From: Dolichospermum sp. DET69
GTDB lineage: Bacteria > Cyanobacteriota > Cyanobacteriia > Cyanobacteriales > Nostocaceae
DNA: 64,000 nt
Reading direction: 5' to 3'
NCBI GenBank assembly: GCA_017355425.1
Contig: CP070233.1
Coordinates: 3,017,501-3,081,500, forward strand
The notes under the pieces are model-generated. The model worked only from the letters and a program-made list of their open reading frames with translations. It was not told where the DNA came from and did not search any database. This document shows, one piece after another, positions 62,233 to 64,000 of this stretch (within the stretch, counting starts at the first letter, position 1; each line of letters starts with the position of its first letter). The position numbers were made by a program, and so were the translations under genes.

Positions 62233-62409
62233 ACAATTAAATTCAAAATTCTAATAGTAGGTTACAGATTTAGGATAGCATCTGAATCATGGTGAGTAGG
62301 AAACAATGTCCTCATGAAAAACATTGATCACCAATAAATATTTGAGAAAAAACCCTTGACAAACCCTTGCGAATAATATATTTTTAAGAATAATGACTAA
62401 CTTAAAAGA

Positions 62410-62625
62410 GTGCTGACGTGTGGCGGGTGAGTCCATTGAAGTCTAAGATACAAGAAACCGAACTCTTACGGAAAAAGTTAGATGTAATCTCGAATTGTGA
62501 ACGTAACCGAGAGAACTACCTCATGGAACAGCGTTAAATGGAAAAACGCATCCAGAGTAGTCAGGAGACTGAGATAGAGAATCTTCAAGGCAACCAAAGA
62601 CGGTAGTTACCCACTAAAGATAAGT
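62410..62625. ncRNA. Possible group II intron 5' remnant
   Basis: A GTGTGGCGGGTGAGTCC stretch at 62419-62435 resembles the GUGYG start of group II introns, and GTGAACGTAACCGAGAGAAC (about 62498-62517) resembles the conserved domain I core of cyanobacterial introns. Segment composition is unlike the AT-rich surroundings. No intron-encoded reverse transcriptase or domain V was found, so at most the 5' part is present. The call is by memory of intron patterns and is weak. Confidence 0.35.
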
Positions 62626-62708
62626 AGATATTTGGTGAAATCAGTGCTGTATAGTTTATGATGTGATTATACCAGGTGTGATGATTATCTACTTACCAAT
62701 AAACTAAT

Positions 62709-64000
62709 ATGGACTTTGTTGTTTTAGATACGGAAGGCAACCCAAATTTAACTGAATTAGCTATTGTTGATAGTCAAGGTGCTGTAATTTATGAAGGTTT
62801 TTGTGATGGTAATTCTCATGGTTTTCAAAATGTTTTAAATCTCAAAAGTCTGAAAACCTTATTAACAGAATTTCTGACTATTGTTGAAGATAAAAAAATT
62901 ATCTGTCACTATGCAGAACATGATATTGATATCCTCAAGCGGAGTTTTCAACAGGTTGGTTTACCTTGGCAAAATTTAGAATTTGATTGTACTTGGATTT
63001 TGGCTAAAGACTGTTTTGCAGGTTTAGAAAGTTATTCTTTAGAGTATCTGAGTAAATATTTTAATTTGCGAGCTAATAATCAATATTTTCTGCCGAATAT
63101 GGCACATACCGCTAGTTATGATGCCACATTTACTTATCATCTTTATCGAAAAATTATCTTAGAACGTCTCAAGAAACAACCTAATCCATTTAGCAGCAGT
63201 CGAGTTGATACTCCTTTTCAACATCACCCAGATTATACTGATACTTATCATCGAGAATTTCAGACTTTACAAACTGCTTTAAATAACATCAAATTAGATC
63301 CTAATCATCAAAGTAAAGGTGTAGTTGTTATTGGAGAACCAGGAACTGGTAAAACTCATTTAATGATGCGACTTGCTCATGAAAGATTATCAAGTAATAG
63401 ATTATTGTTTATCCGTCAACCTAATAATGCTCAATCTGTACTTTATCATATTTATAGTAGGATTTTAGAATCTCTAGTTGAAAAAACCGTAAATTTGCCT
63501 CAATTAGATTCTTTAATTATTAATACTTTTCGGAAAATAATTACTCTTCCCAATAGAGAAGCCAAACAAAAGGATATAGAGATTTTAAAAGCCTTATATG
63601 ATTTAGAAGATAACAGTATTAATGCTTTAGGTAGAGAAAATACCCAACGAAAACGGGAATATTGGCAATATATAGAAAAGACCATTAATGAATGGTGGCT
63701 GAGTCATTATGCTGCGGGAAGTTTTGCTTTATCTATTATCAAAGGCATGGTTAAATATTGCAGTTATACAGATTATAAATATAGAAATATTACCACTCGT
63801 TGGTTAGCAGGAAATATTTTAACTGACAAAGAAGCGGAAACTATTGGTTTACCAAATTGGGGAGAGGAAATTAGTAAAGAAGCTTTTTCTCTAGAAGCTA
63901 TTTCAGTTTTAGGTAAATTATCTGTTTTAGATGAACCTTTAATTATTATTTTTGATCAATTAGAAGGTTTAGGACTTGCTCACAATCAAGAAATCTTGTT
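62709..64000 (+). CDS. DnaQ-like exonuclease fused to a P-loop ATPase, N-terminal part
   Basis: The frame opens at an ATG at 62709 and is still open at the right edge, after 430 residues. The first 155 residues form a DEDDh exonuclease: FVVLDTEGN (Asp7, Glu9), ICHYAEHDIDIL near 65-76 with its Asp, and HTASYDATF near 133-141 with His and Asp. A linker then leads to an ATPase with Walker A GEPGTGKTHL near 212-221 and a Walker B-like IIIFDQLEGL near 412-421. Proteins that join a nuclease and an ATPase in this way are typical of DNA repair or phage defence, but this exact fusion is not one I can name. The missing C-terminus may hold a sensor domain. Confidence 0.8.
   Translation, partial: MDFVVLDTEGNPNLTELAIVDSQGAVIYEGFCDGNSHGFQNVLNLKSLKTLLTEFLTIVEDKKIICHYAEHDIDILKRSFQQVGLPWQNLEFDCTWILAKDCFAGLESYSLEYLSKYFNLRANNQYFLPNMAHTASYDATFTYHLYRKIILERLKKQPNPFSSSRVDTPFQHHPDYTDTYHREFQTLQTALNNIKLDPNHQSKGVVVIGEPGTGKTHLMMRLAHERLSSNRLLFIRQPNNAQSVLYHIYSRILESLVEKTVNLPQLDSLIINTFRKIITLPNREAKQKDIEILKALYDLEDNSINALGRENTQRKREYWQYIEKTINEWWLSHYAAGSFALSIIKGMVKYCSYTDYKYRNITTRWLAGNILTDKEAETIGLPNWGEEISKEAFSLEAISVLGKLSVLDEPLIIIFDQLEGLGLAHNQEIL

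Noticed and set aside
1-64000. tRNA or rRNA genes
   Set aside because: I looked for conserved T-loop and anticodon-arm patterns and rRNA motifs while reading and found none that I could support; a tRNAscan run would be decisive.

Overview
The window is chromosomal DNA from a filamentous, probably heterocyst-forming cyanobacterium of the Anabaena/Nostoc type. The signs are a photosystem II cytochrome c-550 gene (psbV), a cyAbrB regulator, a chloroplast-type DUF1995 gene, a devA-like fragment, XisH/XisI genes, many GCGATCGC (HIP1) sites and arrays of 7-bp short tandem repeats. No rRNA or tRNA gene was recognised. The genus is an inference from gene content.

Layout. Bases 1-6000 hold the start of a solute-binding lipoprotein gene (leaving on the left), a heptamer array and the type IV pilus operon pilM-pilN-pilO-pilQ. 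Bases 6200-11400 hold a BrnT/BrnA-type toxin-antitoxin pair, xisH-xisI, pyrR, a nested cluster of small transposon-like repeats, cbiB, an Rrf2 regulator and a cyAbrB regulator. A ClC channel gene and a small zinc-ribbon membrane protein follow. Bases 14400-21350 hold a tight four-gene operon: a von Willebrand A membrane protein, a 1082-residue tubulin/FtsZ-like protein, a MotA/ExbB/ZorA-like membrane protein with a long coiled-coil tail, and a MotB/ZorB/OmpA-like partner. This is the best candidate for an undescribed machine.

A glycosyltransferase, a 510-residue membrane protein and an XisF-like recombinase come next. From 26.9 to 42.4 kb lies a biosynthetic cluster: adenylating enzyme, carrier protein, HemN-like radical SAM enzyme, three sulfotransferases, chorismate-lyase-like protein, class III aminotransferase, flippase, thiamine-diphosphate enzyme, thioester reductase, and a divergent APS kinase that would supply PAPS. 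It is consistent with an exported, sulfated aromatic metabolite or glycan. One sulfotransferase gene is cut by a 1523-bp insertion sequence whose ends and 5-bp target duplication are visible. The whole cluster lies between two direct copies of the recombinase gene's 5' end.

Bases 43-61 kb are mostly core genes: an MFS transporter, accD, prepilin peptidase, leuB, mscS, a DUF167 gene, an M20 amidohydrolase, an acyltransferase, psbV, dnaN, a DUF1995 gene and a DEAD-box helicase. Among them are two Rpn-like genes, one broken by a 126-bp element with TA target sites, and a devA-like remnant. The last 2.6 kb hold three small genes, a possible group II intron remnant and the start of a DnaQ-like exonuclease fused to a P-loop ATPase that runs off the right edge.

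Several related short elements with a 15-19 bp inverted terminus and 11-bp target duplications sit inside an older repeat family, so the order of insertion can be read from the sequence.
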